Assembly: GCA_963971225.1 (NCBI GenBank)
Contig: OZ020269.1
Span: 20,210,921-20,274,920 of the forward strand
DNA length: 64,000 nt
Origin: Melieria omissa
Lineage: Eukaryota > Arthropoda > Insecta > Diptera > Ulidiidae
Direction: 5' to 3'
This document shows, one piece after another, positions 1 through 10,633 of the stretch. Position 1 is the stretch's first letter. Each line of letters begins with the position of its first letter. Position numbers and translations under genes: made by a program. Under the pieces are notes generated by a model. That model did not search any database and was not told the DNA's origin. It worked only from the letters and a program-made list of their open reading frames with translations.

Positions 1-2310
1 AGAAGACGCGCATGTACATTTTTCGCGGCAACGATCCCGAGGAGCCCATCTCCTGTTCAGGCTACATATGCACATTTTCGGATCTGGAGATAACCAGCGT
101 CTTGCTGGACGACATCATAAGCGGCGATGAAACACAGAACTCGCTCAGCCACATCATACAGCTGCGTGTCAAGTCGCTGCGTGACACCGACGATCTGCTA
201 CAGCATGTAGGCCTGGAGGATGCCAAGCAGTTCATCGAGGACAACCCACATCCGCGCCTGTGGCGTCTGCTGGCCGAGTCGGCGTTGAAGAAGCTTGAAT
301 TGGACACGGCCGAAAATGCGTTTGTGCGCTGTGCCAACTATCAGGGCATACAGTTGATTAAGCGCCTGCGAAACATACCGTCAACAGTGCTGCAAAGAGC
401 AGAGGTGGCCGCGTTCTATGGCGAATTTGAGGAAGCGGAAAAACTATATATGGACGCGGACAGAAGGTACTTACGATAATGTGTGCAAGCAATAAATTTA
501 CAAGTTTACTCTTCGCAGGGATCTGGCGATTAATTTGCGCATCACGCTGTGCGATTGGTTTCGCGCGGTGCAGTTGTACCGCATGGGCGCAGGTGTTTCG
601 GATCAGCAGATGGAAACCGCCTGGCGTGAGATAGGAAATCACTTTGCCAGCTTGCGTTCATGGTAAGGAAACGACGAAAATATTTGAAATGTAGACGCAG
701 TGATGCATTATTTAACAATTTTCTGAAGGGAAAGCGCCAAAGAATACTACGAGAAGGCACATCATATCGAAGGCTTGATGGACGCACTCTATCACCTAGA
801 ACAATTTGATGAATTGGAAAAATGCATAGACAAATTGCCCGAGAAAAGTCCGCTGCTATCGAAAATAGCTGAAATGATGGCATCAGTGGGTCAGTAGCAT
901 TAAAATAATATTTATGATTTTTGCTATTTGTTTATCTTGAAAATCTCCAAAATTGTTCAAGGCATGTGTACGGAAGCTGTGGCCGCTTACCTCAAGCTCG
1001 GCGACTACAAATCGGCCGTCAACACGTGTGTCAATTTGCGACAGTGGGGTCACGCAGTGGAATTGGCGCAACAGTTCCGTATGCCGCAAATCGGTGTGTT
1101 GCTGGGCAAGCACGCTGCACAGTTACTAAAGGAAAACCGCCTGCCCGAGGCTATCGAATTGCAGAAGAAGGCCGGCCGCTATCTGGATGCAGCGCGGCTT
1201 TTGTGCAAACTGGCCGAGCGAGAAATCAATAAGGACACTCATTTGCTGCGCGTCAAGAAGCTCTACGTGCTGGCCGGGTTGCTAGCCGAGGAGCATCTGA
1301 AGACGCTCAGCACGCCAGAGCTGAGCTACAACGTGGACCGCAACTCGCTCCTAGACATCATGAGCCCGGAGGATGCCAGCGCCATAGAGCGCATGTGGCA
1401 CGCCGCCGAAGCGTATCACTTTATGTGGGTGACGTGCGGTAAACGGAGGAAAATGCTTAGTAATACGGCACATATTTGTTGCAGGTTGCTGGCACAGCGT
1501 CAGCTGCGCTTTGGCATAGTCCACAGTGCAGTTATAACGGCGCTTCGGTTGCGCGAATATGAGGATGTGCTGCCGGTGGAGGACATCTACAGCTTATTGG
1601 CTCTGGCTAGCTGTGCTGATCGTTCGTTTGGTAAATTTGCATGCAGTTTGCTTTCGAGGCTGAAATCTGTCACGAATATTGTGCTCTTTTCATGGTGGTT
1701 TAGGCACCTGCTCGAAGGCGTTCATCAAGCTGGAGTCTTTGGACTCGGTGCCAGAGAAAAGTCAACGCGAATATGAAGAGCTGGCGGTTAGCATATTTGC
1801 GAAAAATGAGCCTATAGACAATAAAGTGGACATGGTGAAGTGCTATGCGTGTAACGCTAGTGTGGCAGATTGGTAATTGTTCAAATTTCAAACTAGTGCA
1901 ACGTTTATCCCTTTATACATTTATAATTTATTGGTAACTGACGAGACATTACTCACGATTAAGAAGTCAGTCATCATATTAAATATTAGACAAAATATCA
2001 GTCAACCAGACTCAACTAAGTGGCTATCAGGAATCTGATTTTGATTTTATGAATTGAATTTTTCATAATACTAATTACACACATATTAATGTATGTGGCT
2101 TGTTTTTCATTTTGTAGTCTGCCCGCTTGCACAAATTGCGGAGCTCGCTTTCCTGCCTGCATTTCGTCTGGCAAACCCATCACGCAACCCACCAGCAACA
2201 TTTGGATTTGCGGCACATGTCATCACTGCGCGGCGCCCATGGAGATTACCCGACATCGCACCTGTCCACTATGCCACAGTCTTATCGTCTCGATGACATT
2301 GGAAATTTAA
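1..2310 (+). CDS. WDR35: WDR35 / IFT121 (Oseg4), 3' part only
   Basis: C-terminal part of the intraflagellar transport A subunit WDR35/IFT121, which works in retrograde transport and ciliary membrane cargo entry. Exons read as <1-466, 519-662, 729-889, 962-1424, 1485-1630, 1704-1872 and 2118-2310, all GT..AG and in phase, with introns of 52-73 bp except the last (245 bp). The N-terminal WD40 propellers lie before the window. Visible are the helical TPR-like repeats (for example FIEDNPHPRLWRLLAE, AEAYHFM-LLAQRQL, IYSLLALASCADRSFGTCSKAF) and a C-terminal zinc ribbon with four CxxC pairs (CYAC, CTNC, CGTCHHC, CPLCH), as in the human protein. Recognition is from memory of the family; the match is strong along the whole length. 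The last 42 coding bases also mark the left edge of the tandem duplication that follows. Confidence 0.93.
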
Positions 2311-2336
2311 GCGCGCTAACATATAGTACATGTTTA

Positions 2337-2342
2337 AATAAA
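2337..2342 (+). terminator. WDR35 polyadenylation signal
   Basis: AATAAA lies 27 bp after the WDR35 stop codon. The same tail, with its AATAAA, recurs at 6888-6893 and 10507-10512 inside the duplicated units. Confidence 0.7.
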
Positions 2343-2472
2343 TGCTTTATACACATAAACGTTCGGCACACAATAGTACAATATATATTGTAAAACATGT
2401 TAAGTAAAACTGTGCACAATCACAAGAACCCGCAAATAATTACTTTAATGGTTAAAATCTAAGTTGATTTAC

Positions 2473-4555
2473 CTACGCCTGGTAAACATTCCCGCTGCTT
2501 GGACTACTACTGCTAATACTATTCGACCCGAATCGACCGCTGATGATTTTCTGCGAACTGCCACGCTTCGTCTTGCGCCAGATGTCCCATTCGACCGGGT
2601 GCATTTTCTTCTTGTGCGAATGCATGTTCGCGTTGGAATTAAAGGTGCGCGTGCAGAACGGGCACTTATAAAGACTCTCGCCTGTGTGCTGCGCCATGTG
2701 CTCCTACAACAACAGATATTATTAGCGCCGAACTTAACTAAATTATCAAAAACGCACTTTTAACGTAATAGCCTTCTTGAAGGTTTTTTTACATTCATCG
2801 CATGCGAATACTTCGGTGCTGTGCGCGTAGCCGAAATGGCTTGTGAGTGCACGCCGATTCTTGCACACTTTACCGCATTCGCTGCACGCAAAGATTTTGC
2901 CCTCATCCCGGTGGCGTCGCATGTGTTGCCGCAAGTTATCTTCGTCCTTAAGCCAGCGATCACAATTGGGCTGCGGGCACTTAACGCGCGGTCCGCTGTC
3001 CTCGAAATGCAACCGCACATGTTTCTCAAAGGACTGTTTGTCACGTATCTCTTTGGCGCACACATGGCACACATTCACCGCCTTTTTGTGCCGCATGGAG
3101 ATGTGTATCTGCAACAAGTGTTCGCTGGCAAAACTGCAAAAGAATAACTATACACAAAATGCTGCTTCGACATGGGTTCCTGCAACCTTCCACTTACGGC
3201 TTGGACTGTGGGCACTTATCGCAGACGAATTTCCGCTCATTAATTGGTATGTGCGATGGCGTGTGCAGGTCCAGCAGGTATTTACGGGAGAATTTCTTCT
3301 CACATTTATCGCAGGCATATGTGAGATCCTCTTCGGGCGCATGCGCGGCCGCCATGTGATTGCGCAACGTATAGCCGTTGGAGAATGACTTCTGGCATTG
3401 TTGGCATCTGTTTCAAAGTTCGAAAAGGAAATAATTAAATGCGTTTAAAGGACTGACCACGAAGCAACCATGCACCAACCTGAAAAAATCGGGATCTTCA
3501 TGTTTGTACGCGTGTTGCACGATTTTAAACCGCTTATTTAGCTTCCGACCACAGCACATGATGTACGGTTTCAACTGCTCATGTTGCAGCCGGAAATGCT
3601 CGGACATCGCGCTGAAATCAACGCCTACAAACGTGCACAGATCACAGCCCATGGGTATGTGCTTCTTGACCATCTCGTCATCATGTGGGGTGATCATTTT
3701 ATGCGGCGGTCGCTTAACCTTCGGCGCCATCTCTTTCACTACATCGTCATTACCAGCTTTCGTTAACTCCTTTTCTGCTTTCAGCTTTTTTGCTACTGCC
3801 TGCTTTTTGGCTCCGGACAAAGTTTTTCCAGGTTTCCGCTTTACTGCCTTCGCTCTGCACCGCCTTCTTGTTACAGGACCGCATGTAGCTTCAAATTTAA
3901 AATTACAAAATTCTTTAAAATTCTTCAAGTGACATTGCATTCTGCTTGCATACCCAAACCATCGCCCAACTTTGGTTCCTCTACTTGCATTTCGTCTCCA
4001 TTGTCCTCCAAAGACTTTTTGTCTATATTCACTTCCTCCACATCCTCCAAATCTTTTCTCTCTATATTTAATTCCCCCACTCCCTCTGTCAACACAGTTT
4101 CCAATTCCGGCTCATACAAAACCGCCGTCGGATCCTCTTCATTAGTAGCTTCCGGCCACACATTCTCCAACAACTCCTCCTTGATGTTTACTTCTGAGGT
4201 CAACAGCAACTGCTTCGACTCCTCCCCGTCCAGCTCGCCCTTTACATTATTGCTCGCTAGGATGCATCGCTCGTTCAGCACCAGATGTGCTTGCTGCACC
4301 ACCTTATAAAACTCATGGAATTCGTTCACTTTGACCCAGCAAGCACGACAAATCACCGTGGAAATGGTGTCTTCTGGCTGGGGCTAAATGCAAGAGCCAA
4401 TTGCTGTAGCCAGTTGTAGTCAATGCAGCTCCAATCAAACTCACCGTAAACCAGAAGTGCTGCTGCAGAATTTTCGCGATACCCAGTTGCTCACCATTTA
4501 CATCGAATATCTTTAGGGGGCACTCGGATACCTTTAAACACACCCGACAAATCAT
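2473..4555 (-). CDS. ZAD-C2H2 zinc finger transcription factor, copy 1 (grauzone-like)
   Basis: Predicted nuclear DNA-binding protein of 588 residues; six exons in order of translation: 4555-4445, 4383-3954, 3888-3480, 3407-3198, 3133-2758, 2703-2473. All junctions are GT..AG and the phases agree (0,1,2,2,0). The start is the ATG directly before ICRVCLK; an upstream in-frame ATG at 4753 adds 66 residues without family likeness and is probably leader. Residues 1-78 form the ZAD dimerisation domain (CRVC and CRAC pairs split by intron 1). Then come an acidic stretch (about 85-180), a Lys/Arg-rich linker (185-245), and about ten C2H2 or C2H2-like fingers (about 262-545, e.g. [22 protein letters not shown] truncated here as CQQC...H), ending in a Ser-rich tail. 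The last finger followed by [10 protein letters not shown] resembles grauzone-type fly proteins. Target genes are unknown. No frameshift or stop is seen. Confidence 0.88.
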
Positions 4556-4806
4556 TTCTTCCAAAAAAATTGTGCAAAACCATGAATAAAGATCAGTGAT
4601 AAACCAATTTGGGCTTAGTTTAGTTTCGACATCAGCTGTAGTCGCGAGAGTTGCCACTTGAAAAAGCTGCAGATGTGATGTGTTAAGGTGACCAAAAGTT
4701 GTAAATTGAACGGATTGAAAAAAATGTCCATGAAAACTGTGCTTCTTCGTCAAAGTCTAGGTTCTTTTGCACGATATGATAGTAAATTCCCCTTTTTTTA
4801 ATCACC

Positions 4807-5035
4807 TTAACACGTTCACGCCGGCGCAGGCCACCGGTGGCCCACATTAGATTGTCTCATCGGGCGACGCGTACCGCCGGTGGTACGCATTCGATTGTCC
4901 TATTAGATGCTGAAATTTAAAATAATGAAAATTTAACGTATTTTCATTAAAAACATTTAATGAAAGCCAGATGAAGCACGGCATTAATTTCAACGCCACT
5001 TCACAGCAAACAATATAATATAAATATATATATAA
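4807..5035. mobile_element. piggyBac-type MITE, copy in unit 1 (right end lost)
   Basis: Starts at TTAA followed by CACGTTCACGCCGGCG, the same left end as the complete copy at 9385-9622. The interior has a hairpin around GCGTACCGCCGGTGGTACGC. The right terminal repeat present in unit 2 is replaced here by AT-rich sequence, so this copy is truncated. The right edge is approximate. Confidence 0.65.
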
Positions 5036-5087
5036 ACAAATATAAACAAAATCGGTTATAATTTTAAAATCCTCAATCGCCTAACGT

Positions 5088-5140
5088 GAGTGCACTAGCC
5101 TATCATCCGAGAGGTCGTGGGTTCGACTGTTACCTGATGC
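5088..5140 (+). other. tRNA-like segment (B box), unit 1
   Basis: Contains GAGAGGTCGTGGGTTCGACT, which looks like the variable loop and T arm of a tRNA with a pol III B box. The anticodon stem pairs poorly and no acceptor stem closes, so it is a decayed tRNA or the head of a SINE rather than a working tRNA. The same segment occurs in unit 2 at 9662-9716. Confidence 0.45.
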
Positions 5141-5358
5141 ATTTTCGCGCACTATTCCAATTTTTCCTGTTCTCAAAATATTCCCTAACACAGCAACATA
5201 CCCCAGTTCAAAAATTCCGACGCTAGATGATCCTTTCCCAGTCACTCTCACGTAATATTACGTACAATCATGCGCTGTTGCGGCTGTAGAAAAGAAGCAA
5301 ATATACAGCCACATGTTGCAACGGCGACGCCTGTAGAGGACGCGGGTATTAGCGAATA

Positions 5359-5527
5359 CAGCGCACCAGGGGTGAATTCAGAAAAATATTTCGGGGGGGT
5401 TTTAAAAAGTAATTCTTTAATATTTTTAACGTGGCTTTTAATTTGTATGTAGTTTTATAGGCGATCCAAATATTTCGGGGGGTTTCAACCCCCAAAACAC
5501 CCCCCTGAATTCGCCACTGCAGCGCAC
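5359..5527. mobile_element. hAT-type MITE A, copy 1, with 8-bp target duplication
   Basis: Element 5367-5519 (153 bp) with inverted ends CAGGGGTGAATTCAG and CTGAATTCGCCACTG, flanked by a perfect 8-bp duplication CAGCGCAC (5359-5366 and 5520-5527). The unoccupied site is present once in unit 2 at 9940-9947, so this copy inserted after the tandem duplication. Ends starting with CA and an 8-bp duplication fit the hAT superfamily. Two further copies lie at 25457 and 43335. Non-coding. Confidence 0.9.
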
Positions 5528-5976
5528 CAAACCGATCTTAGCGAAGTCCAACCATCCTGCTATCACATCCTTTACACAACAGATGGTACTATAAGCGATA
5601 GCTCACAACATCGGAGACGCCGTACCTTAGTGGCGGTAAGTCAGTCCCATCACTTAGGAACACGCAAGGTTTTTATTAACCTTGGGACCAGCTGCGGCAG
5701 GCCAAACACCTACCCTGGCAGAAAAATACAGCCGATTAACATAACCAACACAAGGCAATGTCCTTGGAGGCCCTATGCTCTCCAGAGTAAACAAGGCAAA
5801 AGACAGGTTTTAGAAATTCATGCACAGACGTGTTTTCTGCAGGATAATATCAATCATAGCCTAGACTACGATTTCAACAAAAAGAGGCAAATTGCGCCGG
5901 TAATGATTATTAGCAACATTTGTTTTTAATGATCTGGCAACATTTCTGCTGCATTCGGCAACATTGCGGGAACATA

Positions 5977-6787
5977 AAAACTTGTAGAGTCCGACCGATA
6001 CCAAATTAATGCCGATTTGCCGGTTAATCGGCATCGGCCAATTATCAGCCGATGCCGATTAATCGGTCAAAAGGCCGAAAATCGGCCGATGCCGATGCCG
6101 ATGCCGATTCCATAGAAAAAAAAAACACGAATGAATTCAATCAAAAACACAGCTTATTTTATAAAAACAACAAAAGGAACTATTACATATATAGTACATT
6201 TCATCACATTTATCACAAATTAACAAACGAAAACGAGAAAATAAACAACTAAAAACTAAATAAAATTACAAGAAAATTCAGAATTCAAAATTAATATCTC
6301 ATGGAAATTGCTCATTCTATTTGGCACAAGCAATTAACAAAAGACCCAATAGCCAATATAGCTGAACAAGGTGTTGATGTAGCAAAAATAGATTAAAAAT
6401 ATCTGAAAAATATTGTCCCCTTAAGTATTTGTCATAAAATCCAAACAAATCTAAGGAGAAACCCCCTAATCAGGCAACACTGGTTTGTAACGTATAATAA
6501 AAATGTAATAAATATACAAATCGAGATATGAAAAAGGAAGACAGTGCGATTCAGCTGCAAATAAAATCGTATTAAAAAATCGAAAATCGTAAAATCGACC
6601 AAAAAAACCGATGTGGCATCGGCCAAAAAAAGCCGATGTGGCATCGGCCAAAAAAGGCCGAAGCCGATGCCGATGCCGATTCTTTTTTTTTTGGCCGATG
6701 CCGATACTAGCCGATGCCGATACCAATTTTATTGGCCGATACTAGCCGATGCCGATGCCGATTAATCGGTCGGACTCTAAAAACTTG
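5977..6787. mobile_element. hAT-type non-autonomous element B (795 bp) rich in GCCGAT repeats
   Basis: Element 5985-6779 begins TAGAGTCCGACCGAT and ends ATCGGTCGGACTCTA, inverted repeats of one another, with an 8-bp target duplication AAAACTTG (5977-5984 and 6780-6787). Both subterminal regions carry many copies of GCCGAT in either orientation, such as transposase-binding sites in Ac-like elements; the middle (6120-6540) is AT-rich. It has no credible coding sequence. Unit 3 keeps the empty site near 10401-10408. Confidence 0.85.
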
Positions 6788-6893
6788 TTCTTGGTTGCAA
6801 CATTTCCGGGCGGTTGTTATCTCTGCTATGCCACATCCTTATCATCTCGATGTCATAGGAAATATAGCTCGCTTACATACATGAATTAATAAA
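6788..6893 (+). pseudogene. Duplication junction 1: U2SURP promoter fused to WDR35 3' tail
   Basis: Positions 6788-6820 match sequence just upstream of U2SURP (compare 14192-14229). After a few bases (about ATCTCTG) the sequence switches at 6826 to the WDR35 last exon from CTATGCCACA, including its stop region and poly(A) signal AATAAA (6888-6893). This is a chimeric relic, not a gene. Confidence 0.85.
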
Positions 6894-7018
6894 TGCTTTA
6901 TATACATAAATGTTGGGCACACAATAGTACAATATACATTGTAAAACATGTAGAGCTGTACTCAATCACAGGAACCCGCAAATAATTACTTTAATGGTTA
7001 AAATCTAAGTGGATTTAC

Positions 7019-9131
7019 CTACGCCTGGTAAACATTCCCGCTGCTTGGACTACTACTGCTAATACTATTCGACCCGAATCGACCGCTGATGATTTTCTGC
7101 GAACTGCCACGCTTCGTCTTGCGCCAGATGTCCCATTCGACCGGGTGCATTTTCTTCTTGTGCGAATGCATGTTCGCGTTGGAATTGAAAGTGCGCGTGC
7201 AAAACGGGCACTTATAAAGACTCTCGCCTGTGTGCTGCGCCATATGCTCCTACAACAAAACCAAGCCAAATACAGGTATTATTAGCGCCAAACTTAATTA
7301 AACCGTCAAAAACGCACTTTTAACGTAATCGCCTTCTTGAAGGTTTTTTTACATCCATCGCATGCGAACACTTTAGTACTGTGTGCGTAGCTGAAGTGGT
7401 TTGTGAGTGCACGCCGATTCTTGCACACTTTACCGCATTCGTTGCACGCAAAGATTTTGCCCTCATCCCGGTGGCGTCGCAAGTGTGGCCGAAGGGTATC
7501 TTCGTCCTGCAACCAACGATCACAATTGGGATGCGGGCACTTAATGCGCGGTCCGCTGTCCTCGAAATGCAACCGCACATGTTTCTCGAAGGACTGTTTG
7601 TCACGTATCTCTTTGGCGCACACATGGCACACATTCACCGCCTTCTTGTGCTGCGTGGAGATGTGTATCTGCAACAAGTGCTCGCTGGCAAAACTGCAAA
7701 AGAATAACTATACACAAGATGCTGCTTCGCCATGAGTTCCTGCAACCTTTCCACTTACGGCTTGGACTGTGGGCACTTCTCGCAGACGAATTTCCGCTCA
7801 TTAATTGGTATGTGTGATGGCGTGTGCAGGTCCAGCAGGTATTTACGGGAGAATTTCTTCTCGCATTTATCGCAGGCATATGTGAGATCCTCTTCGGGCG
7901 CATGCGCGGCCACCATGTGACTGCGCAACGTATAGACGTTGGAGAATGACTTCCGACAGTGTTGGCATCTTTATCAAAGTTCGGGAAGGAAATAATTAAA
8001 TGCGTTTAAAGGACTGATCACGAAGCCACCATGCACCAACCTGAAAAAATCGGGATCTTCATGTTTGTACGCGTGTTGCACGACTTTAAACCGCATATTA
8101 AGCTTCCGACCACAGCACATGATGTACGGTTTCAACTGTTCATGTTGCAGCCGGAAATGCTCGGACATTGCGCTGAAATCAACGCCTACAAACGTGCATA
8201 GATCACAGCCCATGGGTATGTGCTTCTTGACGATTTCGTCATCATGTGGGGTGATCATTTTATGCGGCGGTCTCTTAACCTTCGGCGCCATCTCTTTCAC
8301 TACATCGTCATTATCAGCTTTCGTTAATTTCTTTTCTGCTTTCAGCTTTTTTACTGTTGTCAACCTTTTTGCTACTGCCTGCTTTTTGGCTGCGGAGAAA
8401 GTTTTACCTAGTTTCCGCTTTGCTGCTTTCGCTCTGCACCGCCTTCTTGTTACAGGACCGCATGTAGCTTCAAATTTAAAATTGCAAAATTCTTTAAAAT
8501 TCTTCAAGTGACATTGCATTTTGCTTGCATACCCAAACCATCGCCCAACTTTGGTTCCTCTACTTGCATTTCTTCGCCATTGTCCTCCAAAGAGTTTTTG
8601 TCTATATTCACTTCCTCCACATCCTCCAAATCGTTGGTCTCGATATCCCATTCCCCCACTCCCTCTATCAACACAGTTTCCAATTCCGGCTCATATAAAA
8701 CCGCCGTTGGAACCTCATTAGTAGCTTCCGGCCACACATTCTCCAACAACTCCTCCTTGATGTTTACTTCTGAGGTCAACAGCAACTGCTTCGACTCCTC
8801 CCCGTCCAGCTCGCCCTTTACATCATTGCTCGCTAGGGTGCATCGCTCGTTCAGCACCAGATGTGCTTGCTGCACCACCTTATAAAACTCATGGAAGTCG
8901 TTCACTTTGACCCAGCAAGCACGACAAATCACCGTGGAAATGGTGTCTTCTGGCTGGGGCTAAATGCAAGAACCAATTGCTGTAGCCAGTTGTAGTCAAA
9001 GCAGCTCCAATCAAACTCACCGTAAACCAGAAGTGCTGCTGCAGAATTTTCGCGATACCCAGCTGCTCACCATTTACATCGAATATCTTTAGGGGGCACT
9101 CGGATACTTTTAAACACACCCGACAAATCAT
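7019..9131 (-). CDS. ZAD-C2H2 zinc finger transcription factor, copy 2
   Basis: 593-residue paralogue of the gene at 2473-4555, with exons 9131-9021, 8959-8533, 8467-8041, 7968-7759, 7693-7318 and 7249-7019, same phases and domain order (ZAD, acidic region, basic linker, about ten fingers, Ser-rich tail ending GNVYQA). Compared with copy 1 it has six extra residues in the basic linker (around AKRLTTVKK) and one fewer in the acidic part (NEVPT for NEEDPT). The acceptor before exon 4 is AAAG rather than ACAG but keeps AG. Most of its coding changes (for example [23 protein letters not shown]) are shared with copy 3, whereas exon 1 and the upstream DNA match copy 1. No disabling change is seen. 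Target genes are unknown. Confidence 0.88.
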
Positions 9132-9384
9132 TTCTTCCAAAAAAATTGTGCAAAACCATGAATAATGATCAGTGATAAACCAATTTGGGCTTAGTTTAGT
9201 TTCGACATCAGCTGTAGTCGCGAGAGTTGCCACTTGAAAAAGCTGCAGATGTGATGTGTTAAGGTGACCAAAAGTTGTAAATTGAACGGATTGAAAAAAA
9301 TGTCCATGAAAACTGTGCTTCTTCGTCAAAGTCTAGGTTCTTTTGCACGATATGATAGTAAATTTTCTTTTTTTTTTAATCACC

Positions 9385-9622
9385 TTAACACGTTCACGCC
9401 GGCGCAAGCCACCGGTGGCCCGCACTAGATTGTCTCATCGGGCGACGCGTACCGCCGGTGGTACGCATTCGATTGTGCTATTAGATGCTGAAAATTAAAA
9501 TAATGAAAATTTTACGTATTTTCATTAAAAACATTTAATGAAAGCCAGATGAAGCACGGCATTAATTTCAGCGCCACTTCACAGCAAACAAAAATAAAAT
9601 CGGCCCGGCGTGAACCTGTTAA
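9385..9622. mobile_element. piggyBac-type MITE, complete copy in unit 2
   Basis: Flanked by TTAA at 9385-9388 and 9619-9622. Inverted ends are CACGTTCACGCCGG and CCGGCGTGAACCTG (one mismatch). About 230 bp, non-coding, with an internal GC-rich hairpin. TTAA flanks fit piggyBac-mediated insertion. Confidence 0.8.
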
Positions 9623-9661
9623 TATACACAAAATCGGTTATAATTTTAGAATCCTCAACTG

Positions 9662-9716
9662 CCTAACGTGAGTGCACTAGCCTATCATCCGAGAGGTCGT
9701 GGGTTCGACTTCTACC
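9662..9716 (+). other. tRNA-like segment (B box), unit 2
   Basis: Sister of the segment at 5088-5140: GTGGGTTCGACT forms a B-box-like T arm; there is no complete cloverleaf. Probably a relic or part of an old SINE. Confidence 0.4.
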
Positions 9717-10318
9717 TGATGCATTGTCCCGCACTATTCCAATTTTTCCTGTTCTCAAAATATTCCCTAACACAGCAACATACCCCAGTTCAAAAATTCC
9801 GACCCTAGATGATCCTTTCCCAATCACTCTCAAGTAATATTGCGTGCAATCATGCGCTGTGCGGCTGTAGAAAAGAAGCAAATATACAGCCACATGGTGC
9901 AACGGCGACGCCTGTAGTGGACGCGGGTATTAGCGAATACAGCGCACCAAACCGATCTTAGCGAAGTCCAACCATCCTGCTATCACAACCTTTACACAAT
10001 AGATGGTGCTATAAGCGATAGCTCACAACATCGGAAACGCCGTACCTAAGTGACGGTAAGTCAGTCCCATCACTTAGGAACACGCAAGGTTTTTATTAAC
10101 CTTGGGACCAGCTGCGGCAGGCCAAACACCTACCCTGGCAGAAAAATACAGCCGATTAACATAACCAACACAAGGCAATGTCCTTGGAGGCCCTATGCTC
10201 TCCAGAGTAAACAAGGCAAAACACAGGTTTTATAAATTCATGTACAGACGTGTTTTCTGCAGGATAATATCAATCATAGCCTAGACTACGATTTCAACAA
10301 AAAGAGGCGAATTGCGCC

Positions 10319-10512
10319 GGTAATGATTTTTAGCAACATTTGTTTTTAATGATCTGGCAACATTTCTGCTGCATTCGGCAACATTGCGGGAACATAAAAA
10401 ACTTGTTCTTGGTTGCAACTTTTTCCGGGCGGTTGTTATCTCCGCTATGCCACATCCTTATCATCTCGATGTCATAGGAAATATAGCTCGCTTACATACA
10501 TGAATTAATAAA
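10319..10512 (+). pseudogene. Duplication junction 2: U2SURP promoter fused to WDR35 3' tail
   Basis: 10319-10436 repeats the U2SURP upstream region (compare 14108-14229). About eight bases (ATCTCCG) intervene before the WDR35 tail begins at 10445; its AATAAA lies at 10507-10512. The intervening bases are nearly those of junction 1, so both junctions descend from one event. Confidence 0.85.
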
Positions 10513-10633
10513 TGCTTTATATACATAAATGTTCGGCACACAATAGTACAATATATATTGTAAAACATGTAGCGCTGTGCTCAATCACAGGAACCCGCAA
10601 ATAATTACTTTAATGGTTAAAATCTAAGTGGAT

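Larger units (their letters stand above)
2269..6825. repeat. Tandem unit 1 (ZAD gene copy 1)
   Basis: First of three direct units. It starts in the WDR35 last exon at CTATGCCACA, runs through ZAD gene copy 1 and its upstream DNA, and ends in a copy of the U2SURP promoter region (5900-5984 continued at 6788-6820). It is longer than unit 2 because two hAT-type elements (5367-5519 and 5985-6779, plus their 8-bp target duplications) are inserted. Without them its length is about 3.59 kb, close to the 3.62 kb of unit 2. Confidence 0.9.
6826..10444. repeat. Tandem unit 2 (ZAD gene copy 2)
   Basis: Second direct unit, about 3.6 kb, from the WDR35 tail at 6826 through ZAD copy 2 to the second promoter/tail junction at about 10436-10444. 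It lacks both hAT insertions of unit 1 but keeps the complete piggyBac-type MITE (9385-9622). Confidence 0.9.

Noticed and set aside
4556..4753. 66-residue N-terminal extension of ZAD copy 1
   Set aside because: The extension precedes the ZAD, has no family likeness, and is not kept at the same start in copy 3; treated as leader.
5088..5140. Functional tRNA gene in units 1 and 2
   Set aside because: T arm and B box are good but the anticodon and acceptor stems do not close.
6052..6726. Small open frames in 5985-6779
   Set aside because: They run through GCCGAT repeats and AT-rich DNA of hAT-type element B.
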